Shown here piece by piece: positions 1 through 9,029 of a stretch of DNA of 55,904 nucleotides (position 1 is the first letter of the stretch; every line of letters starts with the position of its first letter). The position numbers were made by a program, and so were the translations under genes. The notes under the pieces were generated by a model that was not told where the DNA came from, did not search any database, and saw only the letters and a program-made list of their open reading frames with translations. The stretch is from CAYWJA01 sp964458485 (GTDB lineage: Bacteria; Patescibacteriota; Gracilibacteria; UM-FILTER-43-11), in contig CAYWJA010000008.1 of assembly GCA_964458485.1 (NCBI GenBank), forward strand, positions 1-55,904, in the 5' to 3' direction.

Positions 1-2311
1 CATCCATCTCAATCTCGCGATTACCAACTTCAAATTTAGAAATCACAACAGGTGCTTCCGTATTAACTCTAACTGCTTTACCTAAAAAGTTTTCTAATTC
101 TTCATGATTATGCGCAACACGCATAGCAGCGCCAGACAAAACGTAGCTCGGACGCACAAGAACTGGATAGCCAACTTTTTCTGCAAATTCGTAAGCATCA
201 GAAATTTTAGTAAATGCCTTCCATAGTGGCTGGTCAACTTTCAAATTATCCAAAAGTGCAGAAAATTTATCCCTGCTTTCAGCCTGATCTATACTTTTAA
301 CAGAAGTTCCAAGAATTTTAACTTTATAGTCATCAAGTTTTGTAACTAGGTTATTTGGAATCTGTCCACCCATAGAAACCACAACACCATTCGGATTTTC
401 TTTGTCATAAATATCGAGAACACGTTCCAAGCTAAGTTCATCAAAATAAAGCTTGTCACATTCATCAAAATCCGTACTTACTGTTTCCGGATTATAATTA
501 ATCATCACAGATTCATACTTTTTTTTGTGAAGAGTCTTAATTGCATTTACACAGCACCAGTCGAATTCTACAGATGATCCGATACAATAGGGACCTGATC
601 CCAAGACTATCGCCTTGGTCAATTTCTGATTTTTGATTTCAGATTTCAGATTCGATTTAGTATTTGTGAATGTTATATCGTCTTTATCTCCATGATACGT
701 TAGATACAAATAATTCGTTTTAGCAGGAAATTCCGCAGCAAGTGTATCAATTTGTTTTACAACCGGAATCACTCCAAGTTTTTTACGATATTCACGAACC
801 TTATATTCATGTTCATCTGTAAGTAAGCCGATCTGCTTATCCGAAAAGCCGACTTTTTTAGTTTCACGCATTAAATTCTCATCAACTTTTGTTAACTTTT
901 TAACTTTTTTAACTTTTTTTGCAGTATTTTGAATCTTTTTGATCTTATTAAGAAACCAAGGATCAATACCCGTCATTTTATAAAGCTTTTCAATCGAATA
1001 ACCTTTATCAATAGCTTTGGCTATCGCGAAAGCTCTAAATGGTGTGGCATTTTCAATTGCATCATCCAGATTTTTGAAATCAAAAGCAGTTGTATCAAGG
1101 CCATAGGCGCCAACCTGAATCATCCTAAGTCCTTTTTGTAAAGTTTCTTCAAAAGATCTGCCAAGCGCCATAACTTCTCCAACTGATTTCATTTCAGATG
1201 TTATCTGATCACTCACTTTTCTGAATTTATTTAAATCCCATCTTGGAATTTTAAGTGCAACATAATCCAGAGCTGGCTCAAAACAGGCAGAAGTTTTTTG
1301 AGTAACTGCATTCTTTAAATCCGGGAGCCCATATTCAAGTCCTAATTTTGCAGCTACATACGCGAGTGGATATCCCGTTGCCTTTGAAGCCAGGGCAGAT
1401 GAACGACTCAACCTTGCATTTACTTCTATTACCCTATAGTCATCGGAGACAGGATCAAGTGCATATTGAATGTTACATTCGCCGATTATTCCAAGATGCC
1501 GAATCGTTTTAAGGGCAATATTTCTTAACTTTTGATATTCATGATTATTAAGTGTCTGACTTGGCGCAATTACAATTGATTCCCCGGTATGAATACCAAG
1601 GGGATCAAAATTTTCCATATTACAAACCGTGATACAGTTATTTTTGCAGTCCCTCACAACTTCATACTCAATTTCTTTCCATCCTTTTAAGTATTCTTCA
1701 ATTAAAACCTGCGGAGATGCTGCAAAGGCTTTTTGTAAAACTACGTCCAGTTCTTTTTGGTTTTTTGCCACCCCAGAACCAAGCCCACCCAGCGCAAAAG
1801 CTGCACGTATCATTACAGGGAAACCGATTTTTTCAGCACCTTTTTTAGCTTCACCCATCGTTTTACATGCAACACTACGAGGGGATTTAATTCCAATTTT
1901 ATCCAATTCCTTCTTAAAAAATTCCCGATCCTCAGTAAGCTGAATCGATTTAACAGGTGTACCAAGTACTTGTACTTTATGCTTTTTAAGAATTCCTCTT
2001 TCAAATAAATCCACCCCACAATTTAAAGCGGTCTGTCCACCAAAGCTAAGGGCAATTGCATCCGGCTTTTCTTTTTTGATTATCTGTTCAACAAAATAAG
2101 GAGTAACCGGCAAGAAATAAATCTTATCCGCCAATCCCTTCGACGTCTGATTAGTCGCAATATTAGGATTAATAAGAATCACCTTAATTTTTTCTTCCTT
2201 AAAAGCCTTTATTGCCTGCGATCCGGAATAATCAAACTCTCCAGCCTCACCTATTTTCAAGGCTCCCGATCCGAGAAGCAATATTTTTTTAATTCCTTGT
2301 TGTTTAATCAT
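1..2311 (-). CDS. carB: Carbamoyl-phosphate synthase large subunit, partial (C-terminus beyond window edge)
   Basis: Makes carbamoyl phosphate from bicarbonate, ATP and ammonia delivered by the small subunit, feeding pyrimidine and arginine synthesis. I translated the open frame from ATG at 2309-2311: it opens MIKQQGIKKILLLGSGALKIGEAGEFD, the typical CarB start with the first ATP-grasp half, and contains INPNIATNQT, LSFGGQTALNCG and EVNARLSRSSALASKATGYP. The second half begins near base 620 (VLGSGPYCIGSSVEFDW). About 770 of roughly 1070 codons are present and no stop occurs before base 1. Odd points: the second-half motif has Cys where most family members have Arg (GPYRIG or GPNRIG), and the linker before it is Lys-rich and built from the same aaatcagaaat words seen in intergenic palindromes. 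The 5' end is duplicated at 4160-4224. Identification is firm. Confidence 0.97.
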   Translation of the reverse strand, partial: MIKQQGIKKILLLGSGALKIGEAGEFDYSGSQAIKAFKEEKIKVILINPNIATNQTSKGLADKIYFLPVTPYFVEQIIKKEKPDAIALSFGGQTALNCGVDLFERGILKKHKVQVLGTPVKSIQLTEDREFFKKELDKIGIKSPRSVACKTMGEAKKGAEKIGFPVMIRAAFALGGLGSGVAKNQKELDVVLQKAFAASPQVLIEEYLKGWKEIEYEVVRDCKNNCITVCNMENFDPLGIHTGESIVIAPSQTLNNHEYQKLRNIALKTIRHLGIIGECNIQYALDPVSDDYRVIEVNARLSRSSALASKATGYPLAYVAAKLGLEYGLPDLKNAVTQKTSACFEPALDYVALKIPRWDLNKFRKVSDQITSEMKSVGEVMALGRSFEETLQKGLRMIQVGAYGLDTTAFDFKNLDDAIENATPFRAFAIAKAIDKGYSIEKLYKMTGIDPWFLNKIKKIQNTAKKVKKVKKLTKVDENLMRETKKVGFSDKQIGLLTDEHEYKVREYRKKLGVIPVVKQIDTLAAEFPAKTNYLYLTYHGDKDDITFTNTKSNLKSEIKNQKLTKAIVLGSGPYCIGSSVEFDWCCVNAIKTLHKKKYESVMINYNPETVSTDFDECDKLYFDELSLERVLDIYDKENPNGVVVSMGGQIPNNLVTKLDDYKVKILGTSVKSIDQAESRDKFSALLDNLKVDQPLWKAFTKISDAYEFAEKVGYPVLVRPSYVLSGAAMRVAHNHEELENFLGKAVRVNTEAPVVISKFEVGNREIEMD
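2229..2293 (-). repeat. 65-bp direct repeat, copy 1 (inside intact carB 5' end)
   Basis: Matches 4160-4224 at 64 of 65 positions in the same orientation, offset 1931 bp. The single difference (GAG/GAA) is synonymous in the carB frame. This copy is in frame with the full carB gene. The pair brackets exactly the HELTH metallopeptidase-like gene. Confidence 0.95.
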
Positions 2312-2390
2312 TTTCCAGCAAAGTTTAGAGTAAATTTAACCAATAATCAAATGTTTATTAGATTTCGTGTTTGTTGAGTGGGGAAATTGA

Positions 2391-2419
2391 TTGATAAATA
2401 TAAAAAAATATGTTATACT
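2391..2419 (+). promoter_or_regulatory. Promoter of the HELTH protein gene
   Basis: TTGATA at 2391-2396 and TATACT at 2414-2419 are separated by 17 bp. The expected start of transcription is near 2426. This places the ATG at 2378 upstream of the -10 box, so translation must begin at the next Met, 2444. Confidence 0.7.
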
Positions 2420-2443
2420 AATAAGAAACTTATTTATTCTTTT

Positions 2444-4150
2444 ATGAGCCAAAAAGAGCAAGAAAAAACAGGCGTACCAAGAATACATCAATCAGACCTT
2501 ATGGGGGCAGCGCGGGCAGATAAACATTCTAATGTGGATGGAATTGAGAGTGGAGTGCAAGAAATGATAGGTGCTCGCTATGATAGCCTTTTGGCTGAAA
2601 GAGACCAGCTGGATGGAGAATTGGCCAAATATGACAGAAGATATTATGATATTATTTTTTCAGATAGTGAACTTGCTGATGACAGCAAGGTGGCAGAATT
2701 AGTTAAAATTTGGCTGGAACGAGCTGATGAGCAAACAGAATTTTTACACTCACTTAAAAGGCTTGGAATACAAATATTTAAAGATGATTTAGAGAATCAG
2801 CCAGGATTCCCGGATACAACAATATCTTTTAATACAGATGAAAGTATTAGGCAGGGCTTTAGATGTAATGCAGGGGGGCTTGCATCAGTATCGGAACCTA
2901 TTATAAATATTCCTTATAAAAAACCAGATTTACGAACACAGGTTCATAATTTTTTGGCCACAGGAAATATAGATGGAGTTAGTTTAGTTTTGGTGCATGA
3001 ATTAACCCATCGATATCATATTAGAGAATCCAGATTTTTAATTTCATCCCTCCTTTCCGAAGCCCAGGCTTACTATAGTAGTATAATTTCAAAAGGAACA
3101 CAGTTTAGCCCAACAAGCATAATAGGAACATTGATAAAACCTAAATACGAAGAAGGATATGGATTTGATTCTGATTCTACTATTGATGCGCTTAGAACTG
3201 TAGCTCAGCTTTATGGATTAGGCAAAGATGACCGTGATGTTGCAGATTTGATTGCCAGTAGTCGTGGGTTAAAGCCTGAAGATCGCCTAACAGACACCCT
3301 AAAAAAAGAAGCATCTGAATATAATCTGGATGAAATTGATCTTCAGGCTTTAAATGATATCCATCGTTTACATTTAAACAATCAACGCCTTAAAGCTCAA
3401 TTAATACTTTATCAGACACTTTCTGAACATTACTCATTAGATGAACTAAAGGCTAGAAAATTAGCAAGTCTTAAAAAAGGGATATTTTTTCCCGTGTATA
3501 AAAAAGGCGGAGAAAATCCAGCCGAGCGATTGTGTCAAAACTGGGTACTTCCTGTTAATGATGAATATCCATACGATTTTGAAGGCAAGCGAACCGGAGT
3601 TATTTTTGGTATTTTTGAGAATGAAGATGGCATGCAGGATTTCAATATAGGCCGCTTAGAAGCTGAAGAAAAAGATTCAAGTCTGACCTTAGCTGATTCT
3701 GATAAAAAGGTAGATGAATATATTGAGGTTTTACGTAAACAAGCAAGCGGTATTGTATTAAGTGATAAACTACAACTTTTTCAACAATTTTTATATTCAG
3801 AAATTTATGAATTTCCTGTAGGGAAAAAAGTTCTAGAGGCACTAATTAGCTCGGAAGAAGCACAAGCAATATTCAGAAGTGATATTATAGCCAGGAGAAC
3901 GATTAACATAATAGCCGAGATTGATAGTGAATTATCAGACGGTTTTGGCATTACAAGACTTAAATTGGACTATAGCAGAAGGAACAGATACTTATCTACG
4001 CTGATACGTTTGAAATCATTCTTACAATTTTTTAAATTAAGTGCAAATGTTATAGAAGAAGGGTTGGATCAAAAAATTGATGATTTAATACCAAGAATAG
4101 AAGAAATCAAATCAGTTCGCAATAAAGATGCAAATGAGGCTAGGGGATAG
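2444..4150 (+). CDS. Zincin-like protein with HELTH motif, unknown function
   Basis: About 568 residues, starting MSQKEQEKTG; the start is chosen because the promoter lies within the longer frame that begins at 2378. The visible active-site signature is LVLVHELTHRYH (HELTH at residues 185-189) followed about 17 residues later by SEAQAYYS, whose Glu206 could be the third zinc ligand, as in gluzincins. There is no signal peptide or membrane segment, so the protein is probably cytoplasmic. The second half is helical and rich in Leu, Glu and Lys, with no family I recognise. The gene diverges from carB and lies between two 65-bp copies of the carB 5' end, which suggests it arrived as an insert. 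Peptidase activity is inferred from the motif only. Confidence 0.75.
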   Translation: MSQKEQEKTGVPRIHQSDLMGAARADKHSNVDGIESGVQEMIGARYDSLLAERDQLDGELAKYDRRYYDIIFSDSELADDSKVAELVKIWLERADEQTEFLHSLKRLGIQIFKDDLENQPGFPDTTISFNTDESIRQGFRCNAGGLASVSEPIINIPYKKPDLRTQVHNFLATGNIDGVSLVLVHELTHRYHIRESRFLISSLLSEAQAYYSSIISKGTQFSPTSIIGTLIKPKYEEGYGFDSDSTIDALRTVAQLYGLGKDDRDVADLIASSRGLKPEDRLTDTLKKEASEYNLDEIDLQALNDIHRLHLNNQRLKAQLILYQTLSEHYSLDELKARKLASLKKGIFFPVYKKGGENPAERLCQNWVLPVNDEYPYDFEGKRTGVIFGIFENEDGMQDFNIGRLEAEEKDSSLTLADSDKKVDEYIEVLRKQASGIVLSDKLQLFQQFLYSEIYEFPVGKKVLEALISSEEAQAIFRSDIIARRTINIIAEIDSELSDGFGITRLKLDYSRRNRYLSTLIRLKSFLQFFKLSANVIEEGLDQKIDDLIPRIEEIKSVRNKDANEARG

Positions 4151-4158
4151 AAATTTCC

Positions 4159-4236
4159 CTAATCAAACTCTCCAGCTTCACCTATTTTCAAGGCTCCCGA
4201 TCCGAGAAGCAATATTTTTTTAATCTTAGATTTCAT
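4159..4236 (-). pseudogene. carB 5' remnant (25 codons then stop)
   Basis: The minus-strand frame from ATG at 4236 reads MKSKIKKILLLGSGALKIG and continues to EAGEFD before a TAG at 4159-4161. It equals the first 26 codons of carB except for the extreme N-terminus. A TATAAT at 4247-4252 (minus strand) sits a few bases upstream of its ATG, so this may be the ancestral carB start, cut off from the gene by the 1.93-kb insert. Too short to be functional on its own. Confidence 0.85.
4160..4224 (-). repeat. 65-bp direct repeat, copy 2 (carB remnant)
   Basis: Second copy of the sequence at 2229-2293, differing at one base. It forms the distal boundary of the segment carrying the HELTH gene. Confidence 0.95.
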
Positions 4237-4385
4237 ATTCTAGAGGATTATAATGGATAAATTTTGTTTTAAGACTTTACAAAATCATAAAAAATAATAT
4301 AAAATATTTATCCATATCTTACCTTCTTTATTATTAAGTGGGGGAGATTGGTCTTTAGTATGACAGTGATAGCTAATTTAATATA

Positions 4386-4441
4386 TTCACCAGAAAGATT
4401 TTTTTTCGAAAATAGTTTCGGGTAAGAATTTTTCTGGTGAA
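4386..4441. repeat. Inverted repeat at left edge of the GC-rich insert
   Basis: TTCACCAGAAA (4386-4396) pairs with TTTCTGGTGAA (4431-4441), and inside it CGAAA (4407-4411) pairs with TTTCG (4416-4420). The hairpin sits just where base composition changes from AT-rich to GC-rich. It could be a terminator-like structure or an insertion boundary; no T-run follows it. Confidence 0.6.
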
Positions 4442-4482
4442 CAAGAGAGGGTCATAGACCCCAGATTAACGGGAGGTGTCCG

Positions 4483-5508
4483 ATGAGGAACCTGACGAAG
4501 AGGACCGTGTGGTCCACGAACCTGGCTGCCATGATGGTGGTCATTTTTACAACCCTTTTTCTGTCCGGCTGTACTGATCCGGACTTCGGACCTGGCGGTT
4601 TCGACTGCCCTACGGGCAATTGCCCCGATGGGTACAAGTGCTGTTCCGGCAAGTGCATCAAGAGCAACGCCTGCCCGAGCACCGACAAGAGCATCGCCGA
4701 TATGCCACCTGTGAAGTGGGATGGTCCGGTGCCCGACAAGCCGGTCATCAAGCCCGACATCAAGCTCGACGGTCCGGTGCCCGACAAGCCGGTCATCAAG
4801 CCCGACATCAAGCTCGACGGTCCGGTGCCCGACAAGCCGAAGAGCCCCTGCGTAGCGCCCAACGGTAAGGTCTGCAGCGGTCACGGTACGTGCAAGAACG
4901 GCAAGTGCACCTGTGATTACCAGTACGATCCGCCACTGTGCGACAAGTGCGCAATGGGGTTCTACGATCCTCAGAGCACCGGCACGTGCATCCTGGATCC
5001 CTGCAGCCCCAGCCCGTGTAAGAACGGAGGTACTTGCAGCAACATCACGGGCAAGGCGGTCTGCACCTGTACGAACAACTGGGATCCGGTCAAGAAGTGC
5101 ACCGACTGCAAGACAGGCTGGGACAAGTCCACCAACTGCACCACGTGCCTCCCCGGCTACAACCCACCTAGTTGCACCACCAGCACCCCGACGATAAAAA
5201 TAAGCATGAACTGCGGGGGTAAGTGTCAGGGGAATAACTCGTACAATCTGCTCGTAACAGTCGAAAACACCAAGAATTTCACGGCGTCCGTGAGCCTCAG
5301 GAAGGGGCCGGGGGCCAAGGGGATGTGCGATTACGGCACCATCACCCCGACCAGTGGAAACGTGCCAAGCAGCCCACACACCTTCAAGATCATCTTCACG
5401 CCGGGGACGGTGCAGACGGAGCCCTGTGGGGTGGCTATCGGCATCAAGCTCAACAATGGCCTGCCCAACTACTTGGGAGCGACGAAGTACATCGACGTGT
5501 ACAAGTAG
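4483..5508 (+). CDS. EGF-like cysteine-rich lipoprotein, probably acquired
   Basis: 341 residues. A signal peptide ends in the lipobox LFLSGC (Cys around residue 30), so the product is probably a lipid-anchored surface protein. Next come a Cys-rich knot, three near-identical 15-residue repeats of the type LDGPVPDKPVIKPDIK, then EGF-like modules (CSGHGTCKNGKCTC, PCKNGGTCSNITGKAVCTC) and a C-terminal beta-rich domain with four further Cys. This architecture is typical of Myxococcota and other former Deltaproteobacteria. Codons end mostly in G or C, unlike every neighbour. A strong Shine-Dalgarno (GGGAGGTG) precedes ATG and a GC-rich terminator follows, also unlike the local style. Horizontal transfer or a chimeric assembly would both explain it. 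The antisense frames here are shadows. Confidence 0.85.
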   Translation: MRNLTKRTVWSTNLAAMMVVIFTTLFLSGCTDPDFGPGGFDCPTGNCPDGYKCCSGKCIKSNACPSTDKSIADMPPVKWDGPVPDKPVIKPDIKLDGPVPDKPVIKPDIKLDGPVPDKPKSPCVAPNGKVCSGHGTCKNGKCTCDYQYDPPLCDKCAMGFYDPQSTGTCILDPCSPSPCKNGGTCSNITGKAVCTCTNNWDPVKKCTDCKTGWDKSTNCTTCLPGYNPPSCTTSTPTIKISMNCGGKCQGNNSYNLLVTVENTKNFTASVSLRKGPGAKGMCDYGTITPTSGNVPSSPHTFKIIFTPGTVQTEPCGVAIGIKLNNGLPNYLGATKYIDVYK

Positions 5509-5549
5509 AGCGTCGACACCACTAACCTCTTAACTTAGCTTCACTGTCG

Positions 5550-5591
5550 AACCCCGCGCCCATGTACCATTTGGGATGCGGGGTTCTTCAG
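5550..5591 (+). terminator. GC-rich intrinsic terminator after the lipoprotein gene
   Basis: AACCCCGC (5550-5557) pairs with GCGGGGTT (5578-5585), with an inner CCCAT/ATTTGGG match, followed by a T-containing tail. It shares the GC-rich composition of the preceding gene and probably travelled with it. Confidence 0.75.
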
Positions 5592-5616
5592 TAATTATAC
5601 TTGCTTTTTTATAAAT

Positions 5617-6672
5617 ATGTGTCATCATACAAATATGACACCAGACAGATTAAATGCAATGTCAGCATATTTAGGTATGGTTGGCAGATCTCAATTAGCC
5701 GGATTGGACTTAGGTGATTTAAAAAGAATACAGGCTCAATTAGATAGATCTGGGCTAACGACATTGCTAAAAAATCATATTAAAGGCAAAAATGGAGAAA
5801 ATGCTAAAAAAGCAGAAATTCTTGATGGTGGAGATTCAGAATGTTTAAAAGAAAATATACATACTTATACATTAAGAAGTGGTGATTTTGTTGCTGCTGC
5901 TACAGATAGGGGCATCGATAGAGAAAGGAATGAGGATAGAATGGTAGTGGATCCACTTAGTAGTTCTGTAGTCGCAATTGATGGACTGGGAGGTGGGGAT
6001 AATGGTGATCTTGCTGCACAAATACTTGCAGAGGCTTTTGAATTTAGCAAAGGGAATCCTAAAAAGGCAATAAAGGAATGTATAAGAGTTATGCAAGAGT
6101 TGATTGCAAAAAGATTGCTTACTAGGTTCGATGGTGCATGCTTTGCTTCGGTACGAATATCTGAAGATTATGAAACAGATAATAAAACTGCAAATATTAA
6201 AATAGTAGGAGATGCAAAAGTAATGATATTCGGCAAAAAAGGACCTAGATTTATTTCAAAAGAACAAAGTCAAATTCAGGACTTACTTAACAGTGGTGTC
6301 TTAACTGAAGATCAGGCATTATATTTTATTTTTAGAAATATAATATCTAACTGTGTTAATGGCAGAGGTGATACCAAAAATCCACTAAGTGATGAAATTT
6401 ATATTGAAGAAGGGGATATAATACTTGTAATGAGCGATGGCATTAGTTCTAATTTAACACCAGATGAGATTTGGGAATTAATACAGGAATATAGAAATGA
6501 TCCAAAAAAGATTATTGAGATCCTTTCTGACGTAACTGATGCCAGGATGAAAAACAGTAAAAGAATTATAAACGATACACCAGATAGAATTTATGATGGA
6601 GAATATATGGATGGCTATAAGAGTAAGCCATCACCAGATAATCGTGCACTTGCGGTTATAAGGGTGGGTTAA
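5617..6672 (+). CDS. PP2C-family serine/threonine phosphatase
   Basis: 351 residues from ATG 5617; an ATG at 5635 (MTPDRLNAM) is also possible. The PPM metal-binding motifs are all visible: RNEDRMVVD, AIDGLGGGDNGD, VMSDGISSN and the C-terminal SPDNRALAVI. It should dephosphorylate Ser/Thr phosphoproteins using two divalent metals in the cytoplasm. The first 90 residues are a Leu-rich extension without a known domain. The gene stands alone after the GC-rich insert, with a TATACT at 5596-5601 as a likely -10 box. A second PP2C-fold phosphatase (SpoIIE type) lies at 9830-11803. No kinase partner is in view. Confidence 0.85.
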   Translation: MCHHTNMTPDRLNAMSAYLGMVGRSQLAGLDLGDLKRIQAQLDRSGLTTLLKNHIKGKNGENAKKAEILDGGDSECLKENIHTYTLRSGDFVAAATDRGIDRERNEDRMVVDPLSSSVVAIDGLGGGDNGDLAAQILAEAFEFSKGNPKKAIKECIRVMQELIAKRLLTRFDGACFASVRISEDYETDNKTANIKIVGDAKVMIFGKKGPRFISKEQSQIQDLLNSGVLTEDQALYFIFRNIISNCVNGRGDTKNPLSDEIYIEEGDIILVMSDGISSNLTPDEIWELIQEYRNDPKKIIEILSDVTDARMKNSKRIINDTPDRIYDGEYMDGYKSKPSPDNRALAVIRVG

Positions 6673-6685
6673 CCTTTTATTATCC

Positions 6686-7048
6686 TTATTTAACAAACCC
6701 CTTAACTTTTGAGCTCACGTTTTTTAATGATTTTCCAGAATTTTTAATATCTTCAGCAATTTTAAGAAATTCAATATATTGTTGTTGCACTTTTTCTACT
6801 CCAATTTTTTCATTAAAGTATTTAACCAAATACACACCACCAATAATTGGGGCAATAATAAAAACGAAAAAGAATATAAAGCTAACTATTCCACGAAATA
6901 TCGCCATATATCTCATGTGTTTTTGGTATTTCAAAATTTCATCAATCTTTGTTTCAATTGAACCCAATGTGGATTTATTTTGCGGAGCAGGGGTTACTGT
7001 TTTTATTTCTTTCTTTATTTTTTCCACACCACTTTCTTTTTCATTCAT
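6686..7048 (-). CDS. Small membrane protein, unknown
   Basis: 120 residues from ATG 7048 (an upstream in-frame GTG at 7063 is less likely). A charged N-terminal region with coiled-coil tendency (IETKIDEILKYQKHMRY) is followed by a hydrophobic stretch around residues 55-80 (IVSFIFFFVFIIAPIIGGVYLV) and a Lys-rich amphipathic C-terminus. It lies downstream of aspS on the same strand and converges with the PP2C gene. No family recognised; membrane insertion is clear from composition. Confidence 0.65.
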   Translation of the reverse strand: MNEKESGVEKIKKEIKTVTPAPQNKSTLGSIETKIDEILKYQKHMRYMAIFRGIVSFIFFFVFIIAPIIGGVYLVKYFNEKIGVEKVQQQYIEFLKIAEDIKNSGKSLKNVSSKVKGFVK

Positions 7049-7127
7049 ATTGACAGTCTGCACAGTTTTTATTTAATTAATTATAAATTGAATCAGAAAT
7101 CTGAAATCAGAAATGCGAAATCAAATT

Positions 7128-8891
7128 TTAATTTAAAATTTGTATATTCGCCTCCTTCAACTCCTTCTTCGGCACCTCCGAAGGAGCCCCTAGTGTAAGG
7201 TCTTTCGCTTTTTGGTCTTTAGGAAAGGCAATTACTTCACGTATATTCGGCTCACCGGCAAATAGCATAATAAGCCTATCCAGTCCCCACGCAATACCGC
7301 CATGAGGAGGTGCGCCGTAGCTGAATGCCTCCAGCATATGGCCAAATCTCATTTCAGCATCATCTTCAGTAATCCCTAAAACATCAAAAACCTGTTCTTG
7401 TAGTTCTTGTTCGTGGATTCTTATACTCCCACCCCCAATTTCATTACCATTCAAAACAACATCGTAAGCAATGGCACGTGCTTTTTCCGGTTCTTTTTTC
7501 AGTACTTCCAAATCTTCTGCCATCGGTCTGGTAAATGGGTGATGCATTGCAGCTAGCTGACCTGACTCTTTTTCAGATTCAAACATCGGAAATTCGTTAA
7601 CCCAGCAATAGGCAAATACATTTTCATCAATCAGATCTAATTTTTTACCACAAGCGAGTCGAACCTGACCAAGAACTTCACACGCAGTTGTAAATTTGTC
7701 AGCTGCGAAAAAGACAATGTCTCCGGTTTTTGCACCAGTTTTTTTAGTTATTTTATCTGCAATATTATCTCGTAAAAATTTGAGAATAGGGGATTTAATT
7801 CCTTCTTCTTTATATACAAAGTAAGCAAGACCTTTTGCACCATGAATTTTAGCGAGATCTTCAAGTTTATCTAATTCACTTCTTGGCCAATCTGCAGTAC
7901 CTTCTACTTTTATAGCTTTTACAACACCTCCGTTTTCAACAGTGCCAGAAAATACCTTAAAATTACAATCAGCTACAATATCAGATATATCACAAAGCTC
8001 CATATCAAAACGCACATCCGGTTTATCTGAGCCAAACTTACTCATTGCATCGTGCCATGTCATAATAGGAAAAGGAGTTTCCTGTATCTTTTTTTCCGGG
8101 GCAAATTTTTTGGTGAGTTCTATAATCAATTCTTCATTCAAATCCATTACTTGTTTATCATCTACAAAAGACATTTCAACATCTAACTGCGTAAATTCCG
8201 GCTGTCTGTCTCCGCGCTGGTCTTCATCTCGGAAACAGCGGGCGATTTGAAAGTATTTATCAAGCCCTCCTATCATCAGTAATTGTTTAAGCTGTTGTGG
8301 GCTTTGCGGTAGAACAAAAAATTTGCCAGGATAAATTCTGGAAGGAACCAGATATTCCCGGCTGCCCTCAGGTGTACCCTTTATAAGAATAGGTGTTTCA
8401 ATTTCCAAAAATTCTTCTTTATCAAAAAAATCTCGAATGAATTTAATCATTTTATGACGCAAAACCATATTATCTTTCATTCGGTCGTGGCGCAGGTCAA
8501 GGTAGCGGTATTTTAATCTGATTTCTTCGCCAACAGGTTTTTCCTGATCAATCTCAAATGGGGGCGTTTTGGATTTATTTAAAATTTCAACTTTGTTTAT
8601 ATAAACTTCAATTTCACCCGTATCAAGATTTTTATTATCTTGCCCCTCCACTCGCTTCCGTACTTCGCCTTGTACTTGTAAAACGAACTCTGGTCTAACC
8701 TGCTCTGCCACTTCCCAACTTTTTTTATCAAATTCCGGATCAAAAACGATTTGAGTCAAGCCATATCTGTCTCTTAGATCAATAAAAATTAATCCTCCGT
8801 GATCCCGCCTACGATGAACCCATCCGCTTAATGTAGCGGTTTTGTCTTTATCAGATAGCCTTAGGTGGTTACAATTATTTGTTCTATACAT
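7128..8891 (-). CDS. aspS: Aspartyl-tRNA synthetase
   Basis: 587 residues, the normal length for bacterial AspRS. It charges tRNA-Asp (possibly also tRNA-Asn). Domains in order: N-terminal OB-fold anticodon binding (GWVHRRRDHGGLIFIDLRDRYG), class II catalytic core with motif 2 (FRDEDQRGDRQPEFTQLD), the bacterial GAD insertion in the middle, and motif 3 near the C-terminus (GIAWGLDRLIML). The last 15 residues run into AT-rich repeat sequence and may be a recent extension. A tRNA gene with an Asp-like anticodon loop occurs at 52013. Identification is firm. Confidence 0.97.
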   Translation of the reverse strand: MYRTNNCNHLRLSDKDKTATLSGWVHRRRDHGGLIFIDLRDRYGLTQIVFDPEFDKKSWEVAEQVRPEFVLQVQGEVRKRVEGQDNKNLDTGEIEVYINKVEILNKSKTPPFEIDQEKPVGEEIRLKYRYLDLRHDRMKDNMVLRHKMIKFIRDFFDKEEFLEIETPILIKGTPEGSREYLVPSRIYPGKFFVLPQSPQQLKQLLMIGGLDKYFQIARCFRDEDQRGDRQPEFTQLDVEMSFVDDKQVMDLNEELIIELTKKFAPEKKIQETPFPIMTWHDAMSKFGSDKPDVRFDMELCDISDIVADCNFKVFSGTVENGGVVKAIKVEGTADWPRSELDKLEDLAKIHGAKGLAYFVYKEEGIKSPILKFLRDNIADKITKKTGAKTGDIVFFAADKFTTACEVLGQVRLACGKKLDLIDENVFAYCWVNEFPMFESEKESGQLAAMHHPFTRPMAEDLEVLKKEPEKARAIAYDVVLNGNEIGGGSIRIHEQELQEQVFDVLGITEDDAEMRFGHMLEAFSYGAPPHGGIAWGLDRLIMLFAGEPNIREVIAFPKDQKAKDLTLGAPSEVPKKELKEANIQILN

Positions 8892-8892
8892 G

Positions 8893-8985
8893 AATTTAAT
8901 TTTTAATTTATAGTTTTTAATTTTTATTTAATCTGACTGATCAATCTGCCAAATAAAAACTAAAAAATAAAAACTAAAAATTTCT
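8893..8985. repeat. Intergenic palindrome, family B (tttttagttttta words)
   Basis: Left arm made of atagtttttaatttttattta words and a right arm of aaataaaaactaaaaaat words form a long imperfect stem. Related palindromes lie at 11812-11905 and 26663-26742. It fills the gap between tsaC and aspS and could act as a 3'-end or RNA-stability structure. Confidence 0.6.
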
Positions 8986-9029
8986 TAGTCATTCTAAGTC
9001 AAAACCTAATAGTAGGCAATAAAAACAAT

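Noticed and set aside
2378..2443. 22-codon N-terminal extension of the HELTH protein
   Set aside because: It would start upstream of the -10 box of the gene's own promoter.
4387..5379. 330-residue minus-strand frame antisense to the GC-rich lipoprotein gene
   Set aside because: Arises from GC-rich codons of the real gene. Arg/Ala/Val-rich with no domain; the plus-strand product has signal, lipobox and EGF modules.
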